A stretch of 64,000 bases of DNA from Kitasatospora herbaricolor (GCF_030813695.1 NZ_JAUSVA010000002.1:5332001-5396000); one strand, 5' to 3'. Shown: positions 1 to 9,331, counted from the first letter of the stretch. Translations and numbers: made by a program. The notes: generated by a model not told the origin, from the letters alone.

Positions 1-129
1 GAAAAGTCGCTGGTCGACCGGGGCGAAGTACGGGAGGATGACGGGCTCGCTCCTCGCGCACGAGATGCCGTCCGCCGACGCACGGGATCCGTACTGCCCA
101 CCCCGTACGCCCCGGAGGGACACCCACCC

Positions 130-1062
130 ATGCGCACCTCCTCGCCCCTGGTCAGAGACCTCCCCGTGCTGCTCGTCGCCGTGGTCTGGGGGTCGAGCTT
201 CCTCGCGGTGAAGCAGGTCGCCGAACCGGACACCGTGATCGCCATGCTGGTGGTCCGCTTCGGGCTGGTGCTGCCCGTCCTCGGCCTGGCCGCCCGCCGC
301 GCCCTGCGCGGGCTCGGCCCCGGGGAGTGGCTCGGCGGCGGGCTGCTCGGGCTGGTCCTCGGCGGCGTCTTCCTGCTGGAGACCTACGGCGCGGTGCACA
401 CCTCGGCCACCAACGCCGGCCTGGTGATCAGCCTGACCATGATCTTCACCCCGCTCGCGGAGAGCGCGGTCGGACGCACCCGGCTGCCCGTGGCCTTCCT
501 GGCGGCGGCCGCGCTCTCGCTGCTCGGCGTCGCGCTGCTGACCGGGGACGGCGGCTTGCGGGCGCCGTCCGGCGGCGACCTGCTGGTGCTCGGCGCCGCG
601 GTCGTCCGGACGGTGCACGTGCTCACCATGGCGCGGATGAAGGCCGTCCGGGGGACTGACTCGCTCGCCCTCACCTGGGTACAACTCGCCGCGGCCACTG
701 TGGTGTTCGCGCTCGCCGCGCCGTTCGCCGGCCCGTCGCCCTGGTCGGTGGCGGCCTCCTGGGGCCCGGCGCAGTGGGCCTGGCTGCTGCACCTGACGTT
801 GTTCTGCACGCTGTTCGCGTTCTTCGTCCAGATGTGGGCGGTCCGGGCCACCTCGCCGTCCCGGGTCAGCCTGCTGCTCGGCACCGAACCGCTCTGGGCG
901 GCCGTCTTCGGCATCACCGTGGCGGGTGACCGCTTCGGGCCGCTCGCCCTCGGCGGGGTGGTCCTGATCCTGGCCGGCACCGAGTGGGGCCGCCGGGCGA
1001 TCACCCCGGCTCCCGTGCCCGGGCCGGCCGCCGAACCCGGGCAACTGCCGCAGCCGGCCTGA
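130..1062 (+). CDS. EamA/DMT-family exporter
   Basis: Integral membrane protein of the drug/metabolite transporter superfamily, 310 residues, the usual length for two tandem EamA repeats with about ten membrane helices. The first repeat opens with a helix containing VVWGSSFLAVK. The second ends in the helix LALGGVVLILAGTEWG, followed by a short proline-rich cytoplasmic tail. ATG 130 follows a GGAGGG site by about ten bases. The frame is also open upstream to base 1, but nothing there resembles the family. Family members export amino acids, nucleosides or drugs; the substrate cannot be read here. It stands alone ahead of the nuo leader. Bases 1-129 are open on both strands and no gene could be assigned there. 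Confidence 0.85.
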   Translation: MRTSSPLVRDLPVLLVAVVWGSSFLAVKQVAEPDTVIAMLVVRFGLVLPVLGLAARRALRGLGPGEWLGGGLLGLVLGGVFLLETYGAVHTSATNAGLVISLTMIFTPLAESAVGRTRLPVAFLAAAALSLLGVALLTGDGGLRAPSGGDLLVLGAAVVRTVHVLTMARMKAVRGTDSLALTWVQLAAATVVFALAAPFAGPSPWSVAASWGPAQWAWLLHLTLFCTLFAFFVQMWAVRATSPSRVSLLLGTEPLWAAVFGITVAGDRFGPLALGGVVLILAGTEWGRRAITPAPVPGPAAEPGQLPQPA

Positions 1063-1142
1063 GCGGGCCGCCCCCCGGGCCCGGTCCTGAGCCCGTCCTG
1101 AGCCGCCCCGCCCCGGCCCCGAGCCCCTGCTGCTCCCGCCCC

Positions 1143-1186
1143 GAGCCCTTCCCGCCCCTGCCGCGAGCCCTTCCCGCCCCTGCCGC
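1143..1186. repeat. 22-bp tandem repeat, two copies
   Basis: Two exact head-to-tail copies of a C-rich 22-base unit (GAGCCCTTCCCGCCCC plus TGCCGC) lie between the transporter and the nuo leader. A degenerate third start follows. No coding role is apparent. Confidence 0.85.
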
Positions 1187-1239
1187 GAACCCCGCCCCCG
1201 GACGTCTCCGCGAGTCCGCCCGGGCGGGGTTCGCGCGCT

Positions 1240-1659
1240 TGTGAACGAAAGGTCAAGCGGGTGTTCGGAGGGTGCCACCCTGGAGGGTGAGTTCATATAA
1301 CACGTCAACCTTGCGCCCAGAAATTTGCGGTGAGCGGCGCGTAGTTGATATAGGAACGCGGCCCTGACCAGCCAGTTCATAGATGAATGCGACTGGTTGT
1401 GACCATTTGGCGCCTTTGGGTTGATGAATAGCGACTTGATGCCATTGGGTGGCATTCACGAGGTGGCGTAGATCACAAAGATCGTCCTGAACTGCGTGTC
1501 GCAGATCACAAGCCGACGGGCATAGGATGCGCTCGATCCTGGCTTTGTGAACTGCCTCACATGAGGTGGATCTCAGAAGTTGGATCACGGGTCCACCCCA
1601 GCGTGACCCGTCGGTTCCGATCTGCAGTCAACGACGACTGGACGGAGGGAGCGGGGGCT
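1240..1659 (+). promoter_or_regulatory. Low-GC leader/promoter region of the nuo operon
   Basis: About 400 bases of visibly lower GC separate the transporter from nuoA. Seen: TTGTGAAC at 1239-1246 and 1545-1552 (a third copy at 2027-2034, after nuoA); a direct repeat AGATCACAA at 1470-1478 and 1503-1511, 33 bases apart; and a small inverted repeat ATGCCA/TGGCAT at 1439-1455. A 111-codon minus-strand frame crosses it but has neither Streptomyces codon bias nor a recognisable motif. Inferred to hold the nuo promoter and its operators. No convincing -35/-10 pair could be fixed. Confidence 0.6.
1546..1561. promoter_or_regulatory. TGTGA-N6-TCACA palindrome, candidate Crp or Rex operator
   Basis: The 16-mer TGTGAACTGCCTCACA ends 98 bases before the nuoA start. 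It is an exact TGTGA-N6-TCACA palindrome, the Crp-type consensus. It is also one base off the Rex operator core TGTGAA-N4-TTCACA. Rex senses NADH/NAD and acts on respiratory genes in Streptomyces. Which protein binds here is not decided by sequence. Confidence 0.6.
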
Positions 1660-2019
1660 ATGAATGCCTACGCGCCGATCCTCGTACTCGGTGCCATCGC
1701 GGCGGCGTTCGCGGTCGGTTCCGTCGTGATGGCCTCACTCACCGGCCCGAAGCGCTACAACCGGGCCAAGTTGGAGGCGTACGAGTGCGGCATCGAACCG
1801 ACCCCGCAGCCCGTGGGCGGCGGCCGGTTCCCGATCAAGTACTACCTGACGGCGATGCTCTTCATCGTCTTCGACATCGAGATCGTCTTCCTCTACCCCT
1901 GGGCGGTCAGCTTCGACGCCCTGGGGATCTTCGGGCTGGTCGAGATGCTCCTGTTCATCGCCACCGTCTTCGTCGCGTACGCCTACGTATGGCGCCGCGG
2001 CGGTCTGGAGTGGGACTGA
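1660..2019 (+). CDS. nuoA: NADH-quinone oxidoreductase subunit A
   Basis: Small membrane subunit of complex I (NDH-1), 119 residues, at the junction of the membrane and peripheral arms. Three helices are visible: residues about 4-25, a second starting at KYYLTAMLFIVFDIEIVFLY, and a third near the C-terminus. The loop holds the family signature YECGIEP. ATG 1660 follows an ACGGAGGGAG ribosome site. An in-frame ATG at 1561 would add a non-homologous tail and is rejected. First gene of nuoA-N; the next gene starts 57 bases on, past a TTGTGAAC element at 2027-2034. Confidence 0.97.
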   Translation: MNAYAPILVLGAIAAAFAVGSVVMASLTGPKRYNRAKLEAYECGIEPTPQPVGGGRFPIKYYLTAMLFIVFDIEIVFLYPWAVSFDALGIFGLVEMLLFIATVFVAYAYVWRRGGLEWD

Positions 2020-2076
2020 CCTCTGCTTGTGAACGCGAGGACAAACCACCGGACTTGAGAGACTGAGAGGGATCTG

Positions 2077-2631
2077 ATGGGAATCGAGGAGAAGCTGCCG
2101 AGCGGCTTTCTGCTCACCAGCGTGGAGACCGCCGCGGGGTGGGTGCGCAAGTCGTCGCTGTTCCCGGCCACCTTCGGGCTCGCCTGCTGCGCGATCGAGA
2201 TGATGACCACCGGAGCCGGCCGCTACGACCTGGCCCGGTTCGGCATGGAGGTCTTCCGGGGCTCGCCCCGGCAGGCCGATCTGATGATCGTGGCCGGGCG
2301 GGTGAGCCAGAAGATGGCGCCGGTGCTGCGGCAGGTCTACGACCAGATGGCCAACCCCAAGTGGGTCATCTCGATGGGGGTCTGCGCCTCGTCGGGCGGC
2401 ATGTTCAACAACTACGCCATCGTCCAGGGCGTGGACCACATCGTCCCCGTCGACATCTACCTGCCGGGCTGTCCGCCCCGCCCGGAGATGCTGATGGACG
2501 CGATCCTGAAGCTGCACGACAAGATCCAGCACGAGCCGCTCGGCGTGAACAAGCGCCGCGCCGAGGAGCTGGGCGAGGCCCTCGCGCTGCAGGCCACCCC
2601 GGTCAGCGAGATGCGGGGGCTGCTGCGATGA
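2077..2631 (+). CDS. nuoB: NADH-quinone oxidoreductase subunit B
   Basis: Peripheral-arm subunit, 184 residues, that carries the terminal [4Fe-4S] cluster N2, the direct electron donor to menaquinone. All four expected cluster cysteines are present: Cys37-Cys38 in GLACCAIEMM, Cys103 in VCASSGG, and Cys132 in YLPGCPPRPE. Length is normal for an actinobacterial NuoB. ATG 2077 is preceded by AGAGGGATCTG. The stop overlaps the nuoC start in an ATGA, indicating translational coupling. Confidence 0.98.
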   Translation: MGIEEKLPSGFLLTSVETAAGWVRKSSLFPATFGLACCAIEMMTTGAGRYDLARFGMEVFRGSPRQADLMIVAGRVSQKMAPVLRQVYDQMANPKWVISMGVCASSGGMFNNYAIVQGVDHIVPVDIYLPGCPPRPEMLMDAILKLHDKIQHEPLGVNKRRAEELGEALALQATPVSEMRGLLR

Positions 2632-3350
2632 CGGACCAGAACGGCACCGCGAACGGCACCGCCGTCCCCGCCACCCGCAAGGAGATCCCGGTCGAGGTGG
2701 TCGGCAGGCGCCAGGGCATGTTCGGTGCCCAGGGCAGCGGCGACACCTCCGGCTTCGGCGGCCTCACCGCCCCGATCGCGCTGCCGCCGGCCAGCGTCCG
2801 CCCGTACGGCGGCTGGTTCGACGAGGTGGCCGACGAGCTGGAGGGTGCGCTGGAGGAGCAGGGCCTCGACCCGGTCGACGTGATCGACAAGATCGTCGTC
2901 GACCGGGGCGAACTGACCTTCCACGTCGACCGCGAGCACCTGCTGCGCACGGCCCGCACCCTGCGTGACGACCCGGCCCTGCGCTTCGAGCTCTGTCTCG
3001 GCGTGAGCGGTGTGCACTACCCGTCCGACACCGGCCGGGAGCTGCACGCGGTCTACCACCTGCGCTCGCTCACCCACGGCCGGCTGATCCGGGTCGAGGT
3101 CACCGCGCCCGACGCCGACCCGCACATCCCGTCCGTGGTGAGCGTCTACCCGACCAACGACTGGCACGAGCGCGAGGCCTACGACTTCTTCGGCCTCGTC
3201 TTCGACGGTCACCCGGGGCTCACCCGGATCATGATGCCGGACGACTGGCTGGGCCACCCGCAGCGCAAGGACTACCCGCTCGGCGGCATTCCCGTCGAGT
3301 ACAAGGGCGCCCAGATCCCGGCGCCCGACCAGCGGAGGTCGTACTCCTGA
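2628..3350 (+). CDS. nuoC: NADH-quinone oxidoreductase subunit C
   Basis: Peripheral-arm 30-kDa subunit, 240 residues, that packs against NuoD and NuoB. The first ~55 residues (MTDQNGTANG onward) are a non-conserved, low-complexity extension usual in actinomycetes. The conserved core ends with YDFFGLVFDGHPGLTRIMMP and the basic RKDYPLGG segment that characterise the family. The start codon overlaps the nuoB stop (ATGA) and the stop overlaps the nuoD start (TGATG). The gene is separate from nuoD, unlike the fused nuoCD of enterobacteria. Confidence 0.97.
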   Translation: MTDQNGTANGTAVPATRKEIPVEVVGRRQGMFGAQGSGDTSGFGGLTAPIALPPASVRPYGGWFDEVADELEGALEEQGLDPVDVIDKIVVDRGELTFHVDREHLLRTARTLRDDPALRFELCLGVSGVHYPSDTGRELHAVYHLRSLTHGRLIRVEVTAPDADPHIPSVVSVYPTNDWHEREAYDFFGLVFDGHPGLTRIMMPDDWLGHPQRKDYPLGGIPVEYKGAQIPAPDQRRSYS

Positions 3351-4678
3351 TGACCACTCACTACGAAGAAGCAGGTGCCCGGGAGACCACCGAGGGGCGG
3401 GTCTTCACCGTCACCGGTGGTGACTGGGGCGAGGTGGTCGAGGCCGTCGGCCGGGCGGACGACGAGCGCATCATCGTCAACATGGGCCCCCAGCACCCGT
3501 CCACCCACGGCGTGCTGCGGCTGATCCTGGAGATCGACGGCGAGACCGTCACCGAGGCCCGCTGCGGCATCGGCTACCTCCACACCGGCATCGAGAAGAA
3601 CATGGAGTTCAGGAACTGGGTCCAGGGCACCACCTTCGTGACCCGGATGGACTACCTGACACCGCTGTTCAACGAGACCGCGTACTGCCTGGCGGTCGAG
3701 AAGCTGCTCGGCATCACCGAGCAGATCCCGGACCGGGCCAGCGTCATCCGGGTGCTGATGATGGAGCTCAACCGGATCTCCTCGCACCTGGTGTGCCTCG
3801 CCACCGGCGGGATGGAGATCGGCTCCACCACCCTGATGATCTACGGGTTCCGGGACCGCGAACTCATCCTGGACATCTTCGAGCTGGTCACCGGCCTGCG
3901 GATGAACCACGCGTACGTCCGCCCGGGCGGCCTCGCCCAGGACCTCCCGCCCGGCGCCGTCGACCAGGTCCGCGAGGCGGTCAAGCTGCTCCGCTCGCGG
4001 ATGCACGAGTACGACAAGCTGGCCACCGGCAACCCGGTCTTCAAGGCCCGGCTGGTCGACGTCGGCTTCCTCGACCTGGCCGGCTGCCTGGCCCTCGGCG
4101 CCACCGGCCCGATCCTGCGCGCCACCGGCCTGCCGAACGACCTGCGCAAGTCCGACCCGTACTGCGGCTACGAGAGCTACGACTTCGAGGTCGCGGTCGC
4201 CGACACCGCCGACTCCTACGGCCGGTTCCTGATCCGGCTGGAGGAGATGCGCCAGTCGCTGCGGATCGTCGAGCAGTGCCTGGACCGGCTCCAGCCCGGC
4301 CCGGTGATGGTGGCCGACAAGAAGATCGCCTGGCCGGCCCAGCTGGCCGTCGGACCGGACGGGATGGGCAACTCGCTCGACCACATCCGGAAGATCATGG
4401 GCACCTCGATGGAGGCCCTGATCCACCACTTCAAGCTGGTCACCGAGGGCTTCCGGGTCCCGGTGGGGCAGGCGTATGCGGCGGTCGAGTCGCCGAAGGG
4501 CGAACTCGGGGTGCACGTGGTCAGCGACGGCGGCACGCGGCCCTACCGCGTCCACTTCCGCGACCCCTCGTTCACCAACCTGCAGTCGATGGCGGCGATG
4601 TGCGAGGGCGGCCAGGTCGCCGACGTGATCGTCGCGGTGGCCGGGATCGACCCGGTGATGGGAGGCGTGGACCGTTGA
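3350..4678 (+). CDS. nuoD: NADH-quinone oxidoreductase subunit D
   Basis: 49-kDa peripheral-arm subunit, 442 residues, related to hydrogenase large subunits. With NuoB it forms the quinone-binding cavity. The signature NMGPQHPSTHGVLRLI lies near residue 45, and the family C-terminus DPVMGGVDR is intact. A ~40-residue N-terminal extension precedes the conserved region, as in other actinomycetes. ATG 3350 shares a base with the nuoC stop. The C-terminal codons overlap the probable TTG start of nuoE. Confidence 0.98.
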   Translation: MTTHYEEAGARETTEGRVFTVTGGDWGEVVEAVGRADDERIIVNMGPQHPSTHGVLRLILEIDGETVTEARCGIGYLHTGIEKNMEFRNWVQGTTFVTRMDYLTPLFNETAYCLAVEKLLGITEQIPDRASVIRVLMMELNRISSHLVCLATGGMEIGSTTLMIYGFRDRELILDIFELVTGLRMNHAYVRPGGLAQDLPPGAVDQVREAVKLLRSRMHEYDKLATGNPVFKARLVDVGFLDLAGCLALGATGPILRATGLPNDLRKSDPYCGYESYDFEVAVADTADSYGRFLIRLEEMRQSLRIVEQCLDRLQPGPVMVADKKIAWPAQLAVGPDGMGNSLDHIRKIMGTSMEALIHHFKLVTEGFRVPVGQAYAAVESPKGELGVHVVSDGGTRPYRVHFRDPSFTNLQSMAAMCEGGQVADVIVAVAGIDPVMGGVDR

Positions 4679-5430
4679 GTGCCGATTCACCGACCGGCGT
4701 CGGGCTCGGAATGCCGGCCCTGCCGGCCAAGCCGTACCCGGCGGACGTCCTGGCCCGGCTGGCCGAGGACGCGAAGGAGCTGATCGGGCGCTACCCCGTG
4801 GCCCGCTCGGCGCTGCTCCCGCTGCTGCACCTGGTGCAGGCCGAGGAGGGCTGCGTCACGCCCACCGGCATCCGGTTCTGCGCCGAGCAGCTGGAGCTGA
4901 CCACCGCCGAGGTCACCGCCGTCGCCACCTTCTACACCATGTACCGGCGCAAGCCCGCCGGTAAGTACCACGTGGGCGTCTGCACCAACACGCTCTGCGC
5001 GGTGCTGGGCGGCGACCAGATCTTCGACGAGCTCCAGCAGCACCTGGGGATCAGGAACAACGAGACCACCGCCGACGGCGAGGTCTCGATCGAGCACATC
5101 GAGTGCAACGCGGCCTGCGACTACGCGCCCGTGGTGATGGTCAACTGGGAGTTCTTCGACAACCAGACCCCGGAGAGCGCCCGGCAGCTGGTCGACGACC
5201 TGCGCGCCGGCGCCGAGGTGCAGCCCACCCGGGGCGCCAAGCTCTGCTCCTTCAAGGAGAGTTCGCGGATCCTGGCGGGCTTCCCGGACGAGCGCCCCGG
5301 CGCCGTCGACGCCTCCGGCGCGGGCGGCGCCCCCTCGCTCGCGGGCCTGCGACTGGCCAAGGGCGAGGCACTGCCCGGCACGGCGGGGACGAAGGTCGTC
5401 TCGCCCCGGCACGAAGGGACGGAAGCGTGA
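4675..5430 (+). CDS. nuoE: NADH-quinone oxidoreductase subunit E
   Basis: 24-kDa thioredoxin-fold subunit carrying a [2Fe-2S] cluster in the NADH module, 251 residues. The four ligands are in VCTNTLC and IECNAACDYAP. A ~70-residue alanine/proline/glycine-rich C-terminal tail exceeds the ~165-residue enterobacterial protein but is normal in Streptomyces. The start is uncertain: TTG 4675 overlaps the nuoD stop (TTGA) and keeps the family-like MSADSPTGVGLGMPALPA, while ATG 4711 would trim 12 residues. The stop is followed at once by the nuoF ATG. Confidence 0.93.
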   Translation: MSADSPTGVGLGMPALPAKPYPADVLARLAEDAKELIGRYPVARSALLPLLHLVQAEEGCVTPTGIRFCAEQLELTTAEVTAVATFYTMYRRKPAGKYHVGVCTNTLCAVLGGDQIFDELQQHLGIRNNETTADGEVSIEHIECNAACDYAPVVMVNWEFFDNQTPESARQLVDDLRAGAEVQPTRGAKLCSFKESSRILAGFPDERPGAVDASGAGGAPSLAGLRLAKGEALPGTAGTKVVSPRHEGTEA

Positions 5431-6791
5431 TGACCTCCGCAGAGCCGGCCGAGAAGCTGCTCACCCCCGTACTCTCCGCCTCCTGGGACGACGACCGCCC
5501 CTGGACGCTCGCCACCTACCGCCGGCACGCCGGCTACGAGGGCCTGCAGGCCGCCCTCGCGATGCCGCCGGACGACGTGATCGCGCTGGTCAAGGACGCC
5601 GGACTGCGCGGCCGCGGCGGCGCCGGCTTCCCCACCGGCATGAAGTGGCAGTTCATCCCGCAGAACGACGGCAAGCCGCACTACCTGGTGGTCAACGCCG
5701 ACGAGTCCGAGCCGGGCACCTGCAAGGACATCCCGCTGCTCTTCGCCAACCCGCACTCGCTGATCGAAGGCATGATCATCGCCTCGTACGCGATCCGCTG
5801 CGACCACGCCTTCATCTACCTGCGCGGCGAGGTCGTCCCGGTGCTGCGCCGGCTGCAGGCCGCCGTCGCCGAGGCGTACGAGGCCGGCTACCTCGGCAAG
5901 AACATCCTCGGCTCCGGGATCGACCTCGACATCACCGTCCACGCGGGCGCCGGGGCGTACATCTGCGGCGAGGAGACGGCGCTGCTCGACTCGCTGGAGG
6001 GCCGCCGGGGCCAACCCCGGCTGCGCCCGCCGTTCCCGGCCATCGCCGGCCTCTACGCCTGCCCGACGGTGGTCAACAACGTCGAGTCGATCGCCTCGGT
6101 GCCGCCGATCCTGGCCCGCGGCAAGGAGTGGTTCAAGTCGCTGGGGACGGAGAAGTCCCCCGGCTTCACCCTCTACTCGCTGTCCGGCCACGTCACCAAC
6201 CCCGGCCAGTACGAGGCCCCGCTCGGCGTCACGCTGCGCCAGCTGCTGGACATCAGCGGCGGCGTCCGGGCCGGCCACCGGCTCAAGTTCTGGACCCCGG
6301 GCGGCTCCTCCACCCCGATGTTCACCGACGAGCATCTCGACGTCCCGCTCGACTACGAGGGCGTCGGCGCGGCCGGCTCGATGCTCGGCACCAAGGCGCT
6401 GCAGGTCTTCGACGAGACCACCTGCGTGGTCCGGGCGGTCACCCGCTGGACGGAGTTCTACGCCCACGAGTCCTGCGGCAAGTGCACCCCCTGCCGTGAG
6501 GGGACGTACTGGCTGGTCCAGCTGCTCCGCCGGATCGAGGCGGGCCAGGGCTCCGCGGGGGACCTGGAGAAGCTGCTCGACATCGCCGACAACATCAACG
6601 GCAAGTCCTTCTGCGCGCTCGGCGACGGCGCCGCCAGCCCGATCGTCTCCTCGCTGCAGCACTTCCGCGCCGAGTACGAGCAGCACCTCACCGAGCGCCG
6701 CTGCCCGTTCGACCCGGCGGCCTCCACCGTCTGGGCCGACGCGCACCGCGACGGCCACCAGTCCGCCACCGAAAGGGAGGTGCACGCATGA
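5430..6791 (+). CDS. nuoF: NADH-quinone oxidoreductase subunit F
   Basis: 51-kDa subunit, 453 residues, that binds NADH, FMN and the [4Fe-4S] cluster N3 and makes the first hydride transfer. Visible motifs are the glycine-rich NADH/FMN loop GRGGAGFPTGMKW (about residues 55-67), the FMN segment NADESEPGTCKD, and the cluster ligands SCGKCTPCREG near residue 350 with a later Cys in SFCALGDGA. The ATG overlaps the nuoE stop by one base, and the stop overlaps nuoG in an ATGA. Complete and unremarkable. Confidence 0.98.
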   Translation: MTSAEPAEKLLTPVLSASWDDDRPWTLATYRRHAGYEGLQAALAMPPDDVIALVKDAGLRGRGGAGFPTGMKWQFIPQNDGKPHYLVVNADESEPGTCKDIPLLFANPHSLIEGMIIASYAIRCDHAFIYLRGEVVPVLRRLQAAVAEAYEAGYLGKNILGSGIDLDITVHAGAGAYICGEETALLDSLEGRRGQPRLRPPFPAIAGLYACPTVVNNVESIASVPPILARGKEWFKSLGTEKSPGFTLYSLSGHVTNPGQYEAPLGVTLRQLLDISGGVRAGHRLKFWTPGGSSTPMFTDEHLDVPLDYEGVGAAGSMLGTKALQVFDETTCVVRAVTRWTEFYAHESCGKCTPCREGTYWLVQLLRRIEAGQGSAGDLEKLLDIADNINGKSFCALGDGAASPIVSSLQHFRAEYEQHLTERRCPFDPAASTVWADAHRDGHQSATEREVHA

Positions 6792-9331
6792 CCATCACCG
6801 AGCCATCCACCTCCAAGGCGGCGGTGGAGCTGGTCACGCTCACCATCGACGGCGTCGAGGTCCAGGTCCCCAAGGGGACGCTGGTCATCCGCGCCGCCGA
6901 GCAGATCGGCACCCAGATCCCGCGCTTCTGCGACCACCCGCTGCTCGCCCCGGCCGGCGCCTGCCGGCAGTGCATCGTGGAGGTCGAGGGCCAGCGCAAG
7001 CCGGTCGCCTCCTGCACGATCCCGGTCGCCGAGGGCATGGTGGTCCGCACCCAGGTCTCCTCGCCGGTCGCCGAGAAGGCGCAGCGCGGCGTGATGGAGC
7101 TGCTGCTGATCAACCACCCGCTGGACTGCCCGGTCTGCGACAAGGGCGGCGAGTGCCCGCTGCAGAACCAGGCGATGTCCACCGGCGGCGCCGACTCCCG
7201 CTTCGACGGCATGAAGCGGACCTACCAGAAGCCGGTGCCGATCAGCAGCCAGGTGCTGCTGGACCGGGAGCGCTGCGTGCTCTGCGCCCGCTGCACCCGG
7301 TTCTCCCAGGAGATCGCCGGCGACCCGTTCATCGACCTGGTCGAGCGCGGCGCGCTCCAGCAGGTCGGCACCGGCGAGGGCGACGACTTCCGGTCGTACT
7401 ACTCCGGCAACACCATCCAGATCTGCCCGGTCGGCGCCCTCACCTCGGCCGCCTACCGGTTCCGCTCGCGGCCCTTCGACCTGGTCTCCTCGCCGAGCGT
7501 CTGCGAGCACTGCTCGTCCGGCTGCGCGCAGCGCACCGACCACCGGCGCGGCAAGGTGCTGCGGCGCCTCGCGGGCGAGGACCCGGCGGTGAACGAGGAG
7601 TGGAACTGCGACAAGGGCCGCTTCGCGTTCCGCTACGCGCAGCAGCGCGACCGGCTCACCACCCCGCTGGTCCGTGACGCCGACAGCGGCGAACTCGTCC
7701 CCGCGTCCTGGCCGGAGGCGCTGGCCGCCGCGGCCGCCGGGCTCTCCGGCGCCCGCACGGGCGTGCTGGCCGGCGGCCGGGTGACGGTCGAGGACGCCTA
7801 CGGCTACGGCAAGTTCGCCCGGGTCGTGCTCGGCACCAACGACGTGGACTTCCGGGCCCGCCCGCACAGCGGCGAGGAGGCGGACTTCCTGACCGCCGCC
7901 GTCGCCGGGCGCGGTGTCGACCTCGGCGGCACCTCCCACCCGGAGGACGGCGGAAGCGAGGGGGTCACGTACGAGCAGCTGGAGGCCGCGCCGGCCGTGC
8001 TGCTCGCGGGCTTCGAGCCCGAGGAGGAGTCGCCGATCGTCTTCCTGCGGCTGCGCAAGGCCAACCGGGCCCGCGGCCTCAAGGTCTTCTCGGTCGCCGA
8101 CCACGCCTCCCGCGGGCTGGCCAAGCTGCACGGCGCGCTGCTGCCCGCCGCACCGGGCACCGAGGCGGAGTGGCTGTCGGCGCTGGCCGCGGACGAGGCG
8201 CTCGGCGACGACGCCGGCCGCGCGGCCGTCCTGCTCCGGGAGCCCGGCGCGGTGATCCTGGTCGGCGAGCGGCTGGCCGCGATGCCCGGCGCGCTCACCG
8301 CCGCACTGCGCCTGGCGCACACCACCGGCGCCCGGCTCGCGTGGATCCCGCGCCGGGCCGGGGAGCGCGGCGCCGTCGAGGCGGGCGCGCTGCCCGGGCT
8401 GCTGCCCGGCGGCCGGCCGGCCTCGGTGCCGGCCGCCCGCGCGGAGACCGCCGCCACCTGGGGCGTCGCCGAGCTGCCGGCCCGGCTCGGCCGGGACACC
8501 GACCAGATCCTCGCGGCCGCCGCGCACGGCGACCTGGACGCGCTGGTGGTCGGCGGCGTCGACCCGTCCGACCTGGCCGACCCGGCGCTGGCCGACGAGG
8601 CGCTCGCCCGGGTGCCGTTCCTGGTCTCCCTGGAACTGCGGCCCTCGGCCGTCACCGCGCACGCCGACGTGGTGCTGCCGGTGGCCGCGGTCGCCGAGAA
8701 GGCGGGCACCTTCCTGGACTGGGAGGGCCGGGTCCGGATGTTCGAGCCGGCCCTCAAGCCGGACCAGCAGATGGGCCGCCACCTGTACTCGGACGTCCGG
8801 GTGCTGAGCATGCTGGCCGACGCGCTGGGCCACCGGCTCGGCCTGCCGGACGTCCGGGCCGCCCGGCTGGAGCTGGACCGGTTCGCCCCCTGGACGGGCG
8901 ACCGCCCGGCCGCCCCCGCCGCGCACCCCACCCCGCTGCCCCGGCCGGCCACCGGCCAGGCGGTCCTGGCGGGCTGGCGGCAGCTGCTGGACAACGGCTC
9001 GCTGCAGGAGGGCGACACCCACCTGGCGGGCACCCGGCACCCGGCCGTCGCCCGGCTCTCGCCGGCCACCGCCGAGGAGATCGGCGCCACCGCGGGCCTG
9101 CGCCTCACCGGCCCGGCCGGCTCGGTGGTCCTGCCGCTGGAGATCACCAAGGAGATCCCGGACCGCACGGTCTGGATCCCGCTCAACTCCACCCCCGGCG
9201 GCGCCCACCGGGCGCTCGGCACCACGGTCGGCCACCTGGTCACCGTCGCCGCGGCCGAGCCGCCGGCCCCCGTGGCCGCGGCACCCGTGGCCGCGGCACC
9301 CGCCGGAGCCGAAACGGAGGAGGCCCGATGA
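6788..9331 (+). CDS. nuoG: NADH-quinone oxidoreductase subunit G
   Basis: 75-kDa iron-sulfur subunit, 847 residues, that passes electrons from NuoF toward NuoI. An N-terminal 2Fe-2S ferredoxin domain has CDHPLLAPAGACRQC. Then come the His-Cys-box segment HPLDCPVCDKGGECPLQ, a [4Fe-4S] pair in RCVLCARCTRFSQE, and a molybdopterin-oxidoreductase-like domain starting VCEHCSSGCAQRTD with a fourth ligand in WNCDKGRFAF. The last ~25 residues are an Ala/Pro repeat built on an imperfect 12-base unit around 9258-9305. ATG 6788 is coupled to nuoF; the stop is coupled to nuoH. Confidence 0.97.
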   Translation: MTITEPSTSKAAVELVTLTIDGVEVQVPKGTLVIRAAEQIGTQIPRFCDHPLLAPAGACRQCIVEVEGQRKPVASCTIPVAEGMVVRTQVSSPVAEKAQRGVMELLLINHPLDCPVCDKGGECPLQNQAMSTGGADSRFDGMKRTYQKPVPISSQVLLDRERCVLCARCTRFSQEIAGDPFIDLVERGALQQVGTGEGDDFRSYYSGNTIQICPVGALTSAAYRFRSRPFDLVSSPSVCEHCSSGCAQRTDHRRGKVLRRLAGEDPAVNEEWNCDKGRFAFRYAQQRDRLTTPLVRDADSGELVPASWPEALAAAAAGLSGARTGVLAGGRVTVEDAYGYGKFARVVLGTNDVDFRARPHSGEEADFLTAAVAGRGVDLGGTSHPEDGGSEGVTYEQLEAAPAVLLAGFEPEEESPIVFLRLRKANRARGLKVFSVADHASRGLAKLHGALLPAAPGTEAEWLSALAADEALGDDAGRAAVLLREPGAVILVGERLAAMPGALTAALRLAHTTGARLAWIPRRAGERGAVEAGALPGLLPGGRPASVPAARAETAATWGVAELPARLGRDTDQILAAAAHGDLDALVVGGVDPSDLADPALADEALARVPFLVSLELRPSAVTAHADVVLPVAAVAEKAGTFLDWEGRVRMFEPALKPDQQMGRHLYSDVRVLSMLADALGHRLGLPDVRAARLELDRFAPWTGDRPAAPAAHPTPLPRPATGQAVLAGWRQLLDNGSLQEGDTHLAGTRHPAVARLSPATAEEIGATAGLRLTGPAGSVVLPLEITKEIPDRTVWIPLNSTPGGAHRALGTTVGHLVTVAAAEPPAPVAAAPVAAAPAGAETEEAR

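Noticed and set aside
1..129. Possible divergent minus-strand gene start or plus-strand gene end
   Set aside because: Both strands are open but the stretch is too short, with no ribosome site or recognisable protein pattern.
1253..1588. 111-codon minus-strand frame in the nuo leader
   Set aside because: It lies wholly in the low-GC control region, lacks Streptomyces third-position bias, has no ribosome site or family motif, and spans the operator palindrome.
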